In this document: positions 1-7,617 of the stretch, piece after piece
Numbering within the stretch: position 1 is the stretch's first letter
How the letters are laid out: each line of letters opens with the position of its first letter
Assembly (NCBI GenBank): GCA_013203755.1
Contig: JABMPI010000517.1
Span: forward strand, 1-13,881
DNA from: Bacteroidota bacterium
GTDB taxonomy: Bacteria > Bacteroidota > Bacteroidia > Bacteroidales > Prolixibacteraceae
Length of the DNA stretch: 13,881 bases
Direction: 5' to 3'
The notes under the pieces: model-generated
Seen by the model: the letters and a program-made list of their open reading frames with translations, nothing else
Database searches by the model: none
Told to the model about the DNA's origin: nothing
Translations under genes and position numbers: made by a program

Positions 1-1611
1 GCTTAAACCGGCTTGTGCTTTTAGTTCATTTAAGTCGATCGGCGATTTAGCTTTTAGCAAGTTGAAAACCGCTTTTTCATCCTCAGTTAATTCAACCGCT
101 TTTTTCTCTGGTTTCATTTGTGGGAAGAAAAGAACATCTTGAATCGATGCACTGTTGGTCATAAACATCGTCAGTCGATCGATCCCAATTCCCATTCCCG
201 ATGTGGGAGGCATACCGTATTCCAATGCACGCAAGAAATCCTGATCGATAAACATCGCCTCATCGTCACCTTTTTCAGTGAGTTTTAATTGTTCTTCAAA
301 ACGTTCGCGCTGATCGATTGGATCGTTCAATTCTGAGTAAGCATTTGCGAGCTCTTTCCCGTTTACCATCAACTCAAAACGTTCTGTTAATTCCGGGTTG
401 TCGCGGTGCTTTTTGGTTAGCGGCGACATCTCTTTCGGATAATCGGTAATAAAAGTAGGTTGTATATAATTGCCTTCGCATTTCTCTCCAAAAATCTCAT
501 CAATGAGTTTTCCTTTGCCCATAGTTGGGTCAGTTTCAATGCCTAATTTGTCGCAAATGTCAAAGAGTTCTTTTTCGCTTTTTCCTGCAATATCGTAACC
601 CGTAAACTCCTTAATTGAATCGGTCATTGTAACCCGTGGAAATGGTGTTTTAAAATCGATAACGTTTTCGCCCACCTGAACTTTTGTAGTGTTGTGCAAG
701 GCCATTGCCACACGTTCACAGATCTCTTCGGTGAAACTCATCATCCATTTATAATCTTTGTACGCCACGTAAATTTCCATTACGGTAAACTCCGGGTTGT
801 GGGTACGATCCATTCCTTCGTTACGGAAATCTTTTCCAAATTCGTAAACACCATCAAAACCTCCAACAATCAAACGTTTCAAATACAATTCGTTTGCAAT
901 GCGCAAATAAAGTGGCATGTTTAACGAGTTGTGATGTGTTATAAACGGACGTGCCGTTGCACCTCCCGGAATAGGTTGCAAGATTGGTGTTTCAACTTCA
1001 AAATAACCATATTCGTTAAACATCTGGCGCATGGTATTTACGATTTTTGTACGTTTCATAAATACATCTTTTACCTGCGGATTTACAATTAAATCTACAT
1101 AGCGCTGGCGATAACGTTGTTCGGGGTCGGTAAAGGCATCGTATGTTTTACCGTCTTTTTCTTTTACAATAGGAAGCGGATGCAACGATTTATTTAGGAC
1201 TGTTATTTCTTTAACATGAATGGAAATTTCGCCAACTTGAGTTGTAAAAACCTTACCTTTAATTCCAATGATATCACCAATGTCGAGGAGCTTTTTAAAT
1301 ACTTCGTTATACATTGTTTTATCTTCGCCCTCGCAAATCTCGTCGCGATTCACATATATCTGTATTCTACCTTCGTGGTCTTGCAATTCAGCAAACGAAG
1401 CCTTACCCATAATGCGACGACTCATTAATCGCCCGGCGACAACTACTTCCTGGTAATTTCCCTTCTCTTCACTAAAATTATTCTTTATTTTGGTTGAAGT
1501 AGCATTTACTTTATACTCAGCAGCCGGGTATGGATCGATACCCAATTCGCGTAGTTTTTTTAATGAATTCCTTCTTATTACTTCCTGTTCGCTCAATTCC
1601 AGATTGCTCAT
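1..1611 (-). CDS. lysS: lysyl-tRNA synthetase, class II (3' end cut by window edge)
   Basis: Charges tRNA-Lys with lysine in the cytoplasm, using ATP. The frame is open from the ATG at 1609-1611 to base 1, giving 537 codons without a stop, so the C-terminus lies outside the window. An N-terminal OB-fold anticodon-binding domain covers about residues 55-140 (VVVAGRLMSRRIMGKASF). The class II catalytic core follows, with motif 1 near 203-212 (YFEVETPIL), the GGATARPF segment at 216-223, motif 2 at about 262-275 (FRNEGMDRTHNPEF) and motif 3 near 470-480 (GMGIGIDRL). After about residue 505 the protein continues past the usual bacterial end into a helical extension (ELTEDEKAVFNLL, then LNELKAQAGLS), which is typical of Bacteroidota LysS of roughly 575 residues. 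The gene is divergent from recJ. A candidate promoter at 1759-1766 would give a leader of about 140 nt containing an inverted repeat. The identification is secure. Confidence 0.97.
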   Translation of the reverse strand, partial: MSNLELSEQEVIRRNSLKKLRELGIDPYPAAEYKVNATSTKIKNNFSEEKGNYQEVVVAGRLMSRRIMGKASFAELQDHEGRIQIYVNRDEICEGEDKTMYNEVFKKLLDIGDIIGIKGKVFTTQVGEISIHVKEITVLNKSLHPLPIVKEKDGKTYDAFTDPEQRYRQRYVDLIVNPQVKDVFMKRTKIVNTMRQMFNEYGYFEVETPILQPIPGGATARPFITHHNSLNMPLYLRIANELYLKRLIVGGFDGVYEFGKDFRNEGMDRTHNPEFTVMEIYVAYKDYKWMMSFTEEICERVAMALHNTTKVQVGENVIDFKTPFPRVTMTDSIKEFTGYDIAGKSEKELFDICDKLGIETDPTMGKGKLIDEIFGEKCEGNYIQPTFITDYPKEMSPLTKKHRDNPELTERFELMVNGKELANAYSELNDPIDQRERFEEQLKLTEKGDDEAMFIDQDFLRALEYGMPPTSGMGIGIDRLTMFMTNSASIQDVLFFPQMKPEKKAVELTEDEKAVFNLLKAKSPIDLNELKAQAGLS

Positions 1612-1630
1612 GTTTTTTCAATTATTAATT

Positions 1631-1717
1631 TTTAATTTGTCATTTCGAAGGAAGTATAACTGAGAAATCTGTTATTTATATAAAGATTTCTCCTTGCTGT
1701 CGAAATGGCAATTTAAA
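1631..1717. repeat. 87-base imperfect inverted repeat, REP/MITE-like
   Basis: The left arm contains TTTAA, TGTCATTTCGA (1638-1648) and GAGAAATCT (1662-1670). The right arm contains AGATTTCTC (1684-1692), TCGAAATGGCA (1700-1710) and TTAAA (1713-1717). The inner 9-bp stem is perfect with a 13-base loop. The outer 11-bp stem has one mismatch, which is a G-T wobble in one orientation. The bases between the two stem blocks are unpaired and of unequal length. From memory, arms of the type CATTTCGA...GAGAAATCT recur between genes in many Bacteroidota genomes, so this is probably a dispersed repeat. Copies elsewhere in this genome cannot be seen from here. It lies inside the presumed lysS leader. Confidence 0.7.
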
Positions 1718-1758
1718 GTGGCACCAAAGTAGGTGTTTCACCTTTCAAAAAATTTCCG

Positions 1759-1766
1759 CAAAGATA
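1759..1766 (-). promoter_or_regulatory. candidate lysS promoter (-7 box)
   Basis: Read on the minus strand this is TATCTTTG, an exact match to the Bacteroidota primary sigma -7 consensus TAnnTTTG. Transcription would start near 1752, about 140 nt before the lysS ATG. No good TTTG -33 box is seen 19-20 bases further upstream, so the call rests on the -7 box and its position alone. Confidence 0.5.
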
Positions 1767-1884
1767 ATAAAAGATGTTGTATTGATTTTTATTTTGAGAA
1801 GGAGTAAATAATAAGCTGAAAATAGAAATCCTATTTTAACAAATACGTATTAATCCACTTATTCAGAGTTAGAAATCGATAATG

Positions 1885-1915
1885 TTTCTATATCATCTTG
1901 CAATTTATATCTTTG
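1885..1915 (+). promoter_or_regulatory. candidate recJ promoter (-33/-7)
   Basis: TATCTTTG at 1908-1915 matches the Bacteroidota -7 consensus TAnnTTTG exactly. TTTC at 1885-1888 is one base from the TTTG -33 box and sits 19 bases upstream, the usual spacing. Transcription would begin near 1922, leaving a leader of about 28 nt before the recJ ATG at 1950. Confidence 0.6.
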
Positions 1916-1949
1916 TGAAATATCGACAGGAAATTCACAAATACGTACT

Positions 1950-3680
1950 ATGGAAAAACTCTGGAACTTAAAAAGGCAAGGCGACCAAAATGAAGTGAAA
2001 CACCTTTCGGCAGCATTAAATGTAAACATGGTAATTGCCCGGTTGCTGGTTCAGCGTGGGATAAAAACTTTTGATGATGCAAAATCTTTTTTTCGCCCCC
2101 GGTTAAGCGACTTGCACGATCCGTTTTTAATGAAGGACATGCACAAAGCGGTTGAACGTTTGGAGCTGGCCATTGCAAATAAAGAAAAAGTAATTGTTTA
2201 TGGCGATTACGATGTGGATGGTACAACTTCGGTTGCACTGATGTACTCTTTTTTAAAACCTCGAATTGAACAAATAGAATATTACATTCCGAACCGATAT
2301 AGCGAAGGTTATGGTATTTCACCAAAAAGTATAAACTATGCCGTTGACAATGGTTTTACATTAATTGTTGCACTGGATTGTGGTATTAAAGCGGTGCAGA
2401 AAATTGCAGATGCAAAAGCGCGTGGCGTTGATTTTATTATTTGCGACCACCATAATCCCGATGATGAAGTTCCTCCGGCAGTGGCAGTTTTAGATCCAAA
2501 ACAAGTTGATTGTAATTATCCGTTTAAAGAGTTATCGGGGTGTGGCGTGGGATTTAAATTGGCACAGGCATTTTGCCAGAAAAATAATTTGGAGCAAGAC
2601 GAAATTTATGATTTGATGGATTTGCTGGTTGTTAGTATTGCTGCGGATATTGTGCCAATAAAAGGTGAAAATAGGGTGCTTGCTTATTATGGTTTGAAAA
2701 AGTTAAATTCTAATCCGGGAATTGGTTTAAAAACCATTATCGATCTAGCAGGAATTGGCGACACGGAGATTACAATTAGCGATATTGTTTTTAAAATAGG
2801 ACCACGAATAAATGCTTCAGGTCGAATTGAGCACGGTAAAAAATCTGTGCAAATTATGGTTTCCGACGATGAGGAGAAGTCTGAATTATTAGGGAAGGAA
2901 ATCGATGAATTTAATGAAATAAGAAAAACTCTCGACCGCGATATTACACAAAATGCGCTGGATATGATTGAAAACAGCGAAGAGTTGCAAGCTATGAATA
3001 GTACGGTTTTGTATAACCGCGACTGGCACAAAGGAGTGGTTGGTATTGTTGCTTCGCGGGTTACTGAAAAATATTATTGCCCAACTATTATTTTAACCGA
3101 ATCAAACGGATTGGCAACCGGATCTGCACGCTCGGTTCGCGATTTCGATTTATACGAAGCAATTGGACAATGTAGCGATTTGCTTGAATCGTACGGGGGG
3201 CACATGTACGCTGCCGGATTAACAATGAAAATTGAGAATATCCCGGAATTTAAGAAACGATTCGAAGAGATTGTTACCAATCAGATAACCGATATGCAAC
3301 AAACTCAAACCATTGAGATTGATGCTAAAATTCCGCTTAGTGAAATAACCCCACGTTTTTACCGAATATTAAAACAATTTGCGCCGTTTGGCCCTCATAA
3401 TATGACTCCGGTTTTTGTTACCGAAGATGTGTTTGATGCCGGAACCAGTCGCTTAGTTGGAAAAAATCAGGAGCATTTAAAATTAGATTTGGTTGAGCCG
3501 GATGTTAACTCAGGTATTTTTGCGGGAATAGCATTTAAACAATCTGAAGCCTACGATTTGATAACCTCAGGTTTACCTTTCGATGTGTGCTATTCAATAA
3601 CTGAAAACGATTACCGTGGGAAAACAAATTTACAACTGTTTATAAAAGACATAAAAAAGCGAGATATTTTTGGGAATTGA
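1950..3680 (+). CDS. recJ: single-stranded-DNA-specific 5'-3' exonuclease RecJ
   Basis: Degrades single-stranded DNA 5' to 3' in recombinational repair (RecF pathway) and mismatch repair. The 576-residue length matches the family (E. coli RecJ is 577). The DHH catalytic domain carries DYDVDG at 86-91, an ALDCG Asp segment near 141-145, CDHH at 165-168 and AADIVP at 231-236; these hold the metal-binding Asp and His residues. RINASGRI at 286-293 is also conserved. The DHHA1 domain follows, with HKGVVGIVASR at 360-370 and the glycine-rich GGHMYAAG at 416-423. The last 110 or so residues fit the OB-fold DNA-binding domain. The ATG at 1950 gives the family-like start MEKLWNLK and sits just downstream of a good promoter. 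The gene stands alone on its strand, divergent from lysS and convergent with the HAD gene 63 bases beyond its stop. All key residues are present. Confidence 0.96.
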   Translation: MEKLWNLKRQGDQNEVKHLSAALNVNMVIARLLVQRGIKTFDDAKSFFRPRLSDLHDPFLMKDMHKAVERLELAIANKEKVIVYGDYDVDGTTSVALMYSFLKPRIEQIEYYIPNRYSEGYGISPKSINYAVDNGFTLIVALDCGIKAVQKIADAKARGVDFIICDHHNPDDEVPPAVAVLDPKQVDCNYPFKELSGCGVGFKLAQAFCQKNNLEQDEIYDLMDLLVVSIAADIVPIKGENRVLAYYGLKKLNSNPGIGLKTIIDLAGIGDTEITISDIVFKIGPRINASGRIEHGKKSVQIMVSDDEEKSELLGKEIDEFNEIRKTLDRDITQNALDMIENSEELQAMNSTVLYNRDWHKGVVGIVASRVTEKYYCPTIILTESNGLATGSARSVRDFDLYEAIGQCSDLLESYGGHMYAAGLTMKIENIPEFKKRFEEIVTNQITDMQQTQTIEIDAKIPLSEITPRFYRILKQFAPFGPHNMTPVFVTEDVFDAGTSRLVGKNQEHLKLDLVEPDVNSGIFAGIAFKQSEAYDLITSGLPFDVCYSITENDYRGKTNLQLFIKDIKKRDIFGN

Positions 3681-3743
3681 TTTGTCCGATTAGTTTCCTT
3701 TTAAAAATCTCCTGGCAAGGGCAGAAAGCATTTCAAGCAGTTA

Positions 3744-4376
3744 TTAAAAGGTGTGACTTTTGAGTTGATTTAGTTCTGAAATTACAACTGCCCCAGTATC
3801 TTTTAGTCTTTCTTCCGATTGATGACCGTCTGAAACCAGAATACATTTAATTCCCAAATGTTCAGCAACTTCAAAATCGTGATTGGTGTCGCCAATAATC
3901 CACGATTTATCTTTTTCAATGTTGAATTCGGAGAGTAGTTGTTTGCCTCGCTCAATCTTCGAAACTGCGTAATGATTATCGAGCCCGAAAACTCCTTCAA
4001 AAAAATTAAAAATTGAGTTGTGTTTTAAGGTTTGTTCCAGCATGTTTTGTTTCATTGCCGAAAGCACAAATTGGCGCGTTCCTTTTTTCTGGAAATGAGA
4101 GAGAATTTCAATTGCAGATTCATGTAAATTGCAATTTTTAACGTCACCATCGTACAAATCGATAAACTCCCTGGCAGGAATAGCAAACTCTTCTTTGCTG
4201 AAATCAAACCCAATAGTTTGATAATAGTCTTTTACCGGAAAGGAGAAAACCTCTTTGTAAGTTTGATGGTTTAACAAAGTTAGGTTTCGTTTTTCAAGTA
4301 AAGTATTGATTGTGGTAATACAAAAATCGAGGTCGTTTAATAGCGTCCCGTTCCAGTCCCAAATAATAGTTTTCAT
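3744..4376 (-). CDS. HAD-superfamily phosphatase (phosphoglycolate phosphatase-like)
   Basis: A 210-residue cytoplasmic hydrolase of the haloacid dehalogenase superfamily, probably a small-molecule phosphatase; the substrate cannot be read from the sequence. Motif I is WDWNGT (residues 6-11), with nucleophile Asp7. The second Asp of the usual DxD, the general acid/base, is replaced by Asn9. Motif II is Ser106 (VLSAM), motif III probably Lys140, and motif IV GDTNHD at 162-167 with Asp163 and Asp167 for Mg binding. Residues 15-85 form the helical C1 cap typical of phosphoglycolate phosphatase/PGMB-like members. It begins 12 bases after the acyltransferase stop, so the two are probably co-transcribed. 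A role in phosphate removal linked to lipid metabolism is only inferred from that neighbour. Confidence 0.85.
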   Translation of the reverse strand: MKTIIWDWNGTLLNDLDFCITTINTLLEKRNLTLLNHQTYKEVFSFPVKDYYQTIGFDFSKEEFAIPAREFIDLYDGDVKNCNLHESAIEILSHFQKKGTRQFVLSAMKQNMLEQTLKHNSIFNFFEGVFGLDNHYAVSKIERGKQLLSEFNIEKDKSWIIGDTNHDFEVAEHLGIKCILVSDGHQSEERLKDTGAVVISELNQLKSHTF

Positions 4377-4388
4377 TTAAATTAGTCT

Positions 4389-5531
4389 CTAAACTTCGGT
4401 TGCTTTTATTCTATTAATTACCGGATTAGCATAAAGTTTTAAAAACCGTTCCTGAATATCGGTAATCGGAAAATCGAGGTTAACCATGGCTTGTTCAACC
4501 ATAATTTGAAATCTTTTCTCTTCCTCGGCGGTGTATTTATCCTTAAATCGATGTTCTTGCATTAACATATCGTAGGCTACATAATTGTTTGGCCAAAGTT
4601 TAAAGTTCGTGTAAATATGATTGTCTACAATTCCTGCAAGTTCTTGAATTTGTTTGTTTTGTGCCTCCTTGGTTTTTGCTTCTTCGAAATCTACTTTAAT
4701 CGGTTCGCCAAAGGCAAAGCGCATTCTTCCTTTCGGATTAAACATTCCCATCGACATACTTTTTAGGTCGTCTTTGCTGGTTTTTTTCTGTCCGTAATGT
4801 TCCTTTTTAATCATCTCCCTAATTTTCGCTAAACCACAAGGTTCAATCTCGTACGAAATAGAAACAGGAACAATCTGTAAATCGTTAAAACCTTCTTCTA
4901 TACTTTTAGTATTGCTAAGGTTTAGCATTTTTAGCATGCTTGCCTGCGTTTTGTCGTTGCCATCTTTTGTTCGCCCTTCGCGCTGTGCAATCCACACCGA
5001 AATATTATCTTCGTTTATCGATTTGCGAATGTATTGCGATACTTTTTTTGATGCTTGCATTAATTCGCGTGGAGGAAGGCTGCGTTTAATCACAAAAGCA
5101 CGGTTGAGTTTTAAGGCATGTTCAATCCAATCGTATAAAAGAAGGTTGTCTCCAACAGCAATTTGGGTGGTAGTCATCCCCTTGTCGAAAATAAGTACAT
5201 TAATAAATGCCGGATCTAAAACAATATCGCGATGATTTGAAATGAACAAATAGGCTTTCTTTTTGTCTAATTTTTCTATTCCTGTACACGTTAAACCTTT
5301 CGACGTTTTGTTAATTATTCGTCGAATCATGTCGTAAACAAAAGTCCCCTGGAGCTGCCTGATGTTTCGAATCATACGAAGCTGCATTTTAACCATTTTA
5401 ACTTTTGGCCGGGCTTTAAACATGTGGGTTAGTACTTCGTCAAAAACAGGATCTTTTATCATTATCCTTATTTTTGAACGTACTTCCTTGTCGGTGTAAG
5501 GTCGAATATCATCAAAATTAAATTCAGACAT
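4389..5531 (-). CDS. PlsC-like glycerolipid acyltransferase family protein
   Basis: Probably transfers an acyl chain to a glycerolipid or related acceptor at the inner membrane (LPLAT/PlsC superfamily). From the ATG at 5531 the protein has 380 residues. Motif positions here are counted from that ATG. Motif I is SNHRDIVLD at about 98-106, followed by FVIKRS (about 146-151, motif II), REGRTKDG (about 184-191, the counterpart of FPEGTRS, motif III) and IVPVSISYE (about 220-228, motif IV). Motif I has five residues between His and Asp rather than the canonical four. The frame also allows a TTG start at 5558, nine codons upstream; I prefer the ATG, because a TAC-TTTG sequence (minus strand, 5556-5562) that may be a promoter overlaps that TTG. 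No membrane span is evident, so it is presumably peripheral. The C-terminal 90 residues are charged and helical. The HAD phosphatase gene follows at 12 bases. The acceptor is unknown; 1-acyl-glycerol-3-phosphate is the default guess. Confidence 0.83.
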   Translation of the reverse strand: MSEFNFDDIRPYTDKEVRSKIRIMIKDPVFDEVLTHMFKARPKVKMVKMQLRMIRNIRQLQGTFVYDMIRRIINKTSKGLTCTGIEKLDKKKAYLFISNHRDIVLDPAFINVLIFDKGMTTTQIAVGDNLLLYDWIEHALKLNRAFVIKRSLPPRELMQASKKVSQYIRKSINEDNISVWIAQREGRTKDGNDKTQASMLKMLNLSNTKSIEEGFNDLQIVPVSISYEIEPCGLAKIREMIKKEHYGQKKTSKDDLKSMSMGMFNPKGRMRFAFGEPIKVDFEEAKTKEAQNKQIQELAGIVDNHIYTNFKLWPNNYVAYDMLMQEHRFKDKYTAEEEKRFQIMVEQAMVNLDFPITDIQERFLKLYANPVINRIKATEV

Positions 5532-5574
5532 ATTGTATCTTATTATAGAACTTGGCAAAGTAAAGAATTCAATT

Positions 5575-7617
5575 TTATATTTTCAACCTTAACTGAAATT
5601 TTAACTCGGTTTTGTTGTTCCCCATTATCTCGTTATTTCCCGAACTTATTGTTTCTCGGTCGTTCCAGGAGGTGTTGGCGACTTTTAGCCAGAAATCTAT
5701 TTTCTTTGAAATGGAATACTTTAGGTTCAAATAAGTGCGAAAGCCTTTTCCATAATAGGCAGGAATTGAAAAGGTGTATAACAAGTCATTTTCGTATGCA
5801 TATATTCGGGCATTGTAACTGTCGGTATTAAAATATGCCAGTCGGGTAGAAAGATTTAAAGGAATTTTCTTGAATGATAATTGCAAGTCTTGAAAAATCA
5901 CAAATCCGTTTTCTGTTTCAAGTCCTTTATAAAATGCGTGTTCTAATCTGGTTTTTAAAGTAATAGTTTCTAAAGGTTTATATTGAAAATGAAACCTGGT
6001 TTTTTGAAGCCGTTCCGGAAGATTTACGTATCGCTCGTTTTCTATAAATTTCTGTTCTTTTTCTTCGTTTTTGTATCGAATATAAAATTCGAAATTACGC
6101 GAAAAAATAAAATTTGCTTGTGTAAAAACATCCCACCCTTTCGATGGGCCGGCAGTGGAAAAGTTAATCCATTTCGATTGATAAAAATCGGAGTAAGCAG
6201 AAAGCGTAACAAATTTAACAGGTAGTATTTTTGTTCCCAGAAACATGCCGGTTTCGTTGTTTGCAGCACTCCCTTCGGTAAAAGTATTGGACCAGTATGC
6301 GTGGTAATCTTTATCGAAATGACGGAACAACATAGAAAAACTAAGTTGGTCGTTAAGTTGTGCAACCGCTCCTTGTAAAAGTGCTTTCCCTTTTGATTTT
6401 GAAATTGCCGCTTCTCCAAAAAGCTGGTATTTTCCTTTGTTGAACAGGTAATCAATTCCGCCTGCAAAATTGTCCGTTCCGCTAAACCGAAATTGATTAT
6501 AAAGCTGCGAACTTCGAATAAATGGCATATTAAAATGTTGATAAGATAAGGTTGATCCAATTTTCAAATGGTTAAAACTCAACGAAAAAATAGCTCCCGC
6601 ATTTTTGTTCTCAACGGCATCTTCATCGGCAATTTCACTTTGCGTTCGATGATAACCCGAAGTTTGCAGGCTTGTAAAAAATGATTTTGTTGTATCGTTG
6701 GAAATCACATTTCCATCTTCATTTTTTTGTGAATAGAAAAGACTCAGTCTTGCTTCACCAAATTTTAAAGTAGTGGCAGCTCCCCTAAAATATAAATTCT
6801 CATTAACCGATGTAAAAGGCCGAACGCCTCGATTTGTTTTAGAAATATTCAGAATATTCTCCGATTTCCCCATCGAATACTCTTGCCAGAGTACCAATCC
6901 CTGGCCAGAGCGAACGATAAAATCGCCAACAGTAATATTTTCGATTGTCGAGTTTATTTTGGCACTCAAATGACCCGAGTAAAAATCGAATCCACTTTTA
7001 TTCGAGCCTTTAAAAAACGCTTCCCCGGGGTCTTTTTCTGCTGTAATTCCTACCGAAAATTTATCTCTCGATTCAAAACGGTAGCGCGTGTAATATCGAA
7101 ACTGATTGCCTTCGTAGGGCACAGATCCATCTTCTTTCGACCGGTAACCTTTTGCTTTTTGTGCTATCCCCAGTCCGCGTAACAAAATTTGATGTCTGCC
7201 ATATTTAATGGCATCCGACAATTTATCTGGTTCTTGTTCTGCCGGACCAAACCATATAAACGGTTCTATTTTGGTAAGTAATTCTGGAGAGAAACCATCG
7301 ATGGTTTTTAATTCAAAAATGGAATAGGCAGTGCCGAACTCTTTTAGATAATTCAGTAGTTTTTTTATTTGAATGTCGTTCAGAAAATATAATCCCGAAA
7401 GCTCGGTTTCATTTGTGGAGTTAATGTTTATTGGGGTTTCGGCGAGTTTTTCCAAATCTTCAATAATTAATCCAACGTCTGTTTCGTTATCTAAATTTTC
7501 AAGTTGCGCTTCTAGAATCGCTTCTATTATTTTGTTCGGGGTGGTTTTTTGCGCAACCGAAAAGATTGGGATAAATCCCAAAAGCAGCAGAATTATATGT
7601 TTCGAAATCTTTTTCAT
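5575..7617 (-). CDS. secreted helix-hairpin-helix protein with predicted outer-membrane beta-barrel
   Basis: A 680-residue envelope protein of unknown function. Residues 1-23 form a signal peptide (Lys-rich start, LLLLGF core, SVAQ cleavage site). Residues 28-60 are helical and acidic. Residues 62-122 resemble two tandem HhH units of the ComEA type: ININS at 64-68, then a helix pair, then a second unit around KTIDGFSPELL (104-114). The glycine hairpins are degenerate. From about residue 140 to the end the sequence alternates polar and hydrophobic/aromatic residues (for example FRYYTRYRFESRDKFSVGIT) as in an outer-membrane beta-barrel of many strands; the last residues are QLRLKI, without a terminal Phe. 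Such proteins are often annotated as ComEA-family or HhH proteins in Bacteroidota, but the barrel makes them quite different from ComEA. The start ATG overlaps the stop of the upstream PorV-like gene by one base (TAATG), suggesting translational coupling and a shared complex. A DNA-related role is inference only. Confidence 0.8.
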   Translation of the reverse strand: MKKISKHIILLLLGFIPIFSVAQKTTPNKIIEAILEAQLENLDNETDVGLIIEDLEKLAETPININSTNETELSGLYFLNDIQIKKLLNYLKEFGTAYSIFELKTIDGFSPELLTKIEPFIWFGPAEQEPDKLSDAIKYGRHQILLRGLGIAQKAKGYRSKEDGSVPYEGNQFRYYTRYRFESRDKFSVGITAEKDPGEAFFKGSNKSGFDFYSGHLSAKINSTIENITVGDFIVRSGQGLVLWQEYSMGKSENILNISKTNRGVRPFTSVNENLYFRGAATTLKFGEARLSLFYSQKNEDGNVISNDTTKSFFTSLQTSGYHRTQSEIADEDAVENKNAGAIFSLSFNHLKIGSTLSYQHFNMPFIRSSQLYNQFRFSGTDNFAGGIDYLFNKGKYQLFGEAAISKSKGKALLQGAVAQLNDQLSFSMLFRHFDKDYHAYWSNTFTEGSAANNETGMFLGTKILPVKFVTLSAYSDFYQSKWINFSTAGPSKGWDVFTQANFIFSRNFEFYIRYKNEEKEQKFIENERYVNLPERLQKTRFHFQYKPLETITLKTRLEHAFYKGLETENGFVIFQDLQLSFKKIPLNLSTRLAYFNTDSYNARIYAYENDLLYTFSIPAYYGKGFRTYLNLKYSISKKIDFWLKVANTSWNDRETISSGNNEIMGNNKTELKFQLRLKI

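Larger units (their letters stand above)
1612..1949. other. divergent lysS/recJ intergenic region
   Basis: This 338-base spacer has no convincing coding frame. It holds, in order: an imperfect inverted repeat (1631-1717), two small competing GGTG/CACC hairpins (1722-1743), a minus-strand TATCTTTG box for lysS (1759-1766), an AT-rich stretch with nothing recognisable (1770-1838), a palindrome AATACGTATT (1842-1851) and a plus-strand promoter for recJ (1885-1915). I see no small RNA gene that can be supported by sequence alone. Confidence 0.8.

Noticed and set aside
1948..2325. 125-residue frame opposite the start of recJ
   Set aside because: It is antisense to the conserved RecJ DHH domain, shows no recognisable domain and has low-complexity Leu/Pro/Ser-rich content typical of shadow frames.
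3697..3751. Inverted repeat CCTTTTAA/TTAAAAGG as a bidirectional terminator between recJ and the HAD gene
   Set aside because: The arms are AT-rich and 39 bases apart and there is no GC-rich stem with an adjacent T-tract, so a stable hairpin is unlikely.
5532..5558. Upstream TTG start for the acyltransferase
   Set aside because: An ATG nine codons further in gives a natural start, and a possible promoter box overlaps the TTG.
6042..6560. 172-residue frame overlapping the HhH-barrel gene on the same strand
   Set aside because: It is an out-of-frame shadow; the barrel reading frame has consistent strand patterning throughout, and this one has no domain and ends in a Lys/Asn-rich run.
5575..7617. 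Calling the HhH-barrel gene comEA and the region a competence locus
   Set aside because: ComEA is a short protein without a barrel, no other competence genes are present here, and the HhH hairpins are degenerate.
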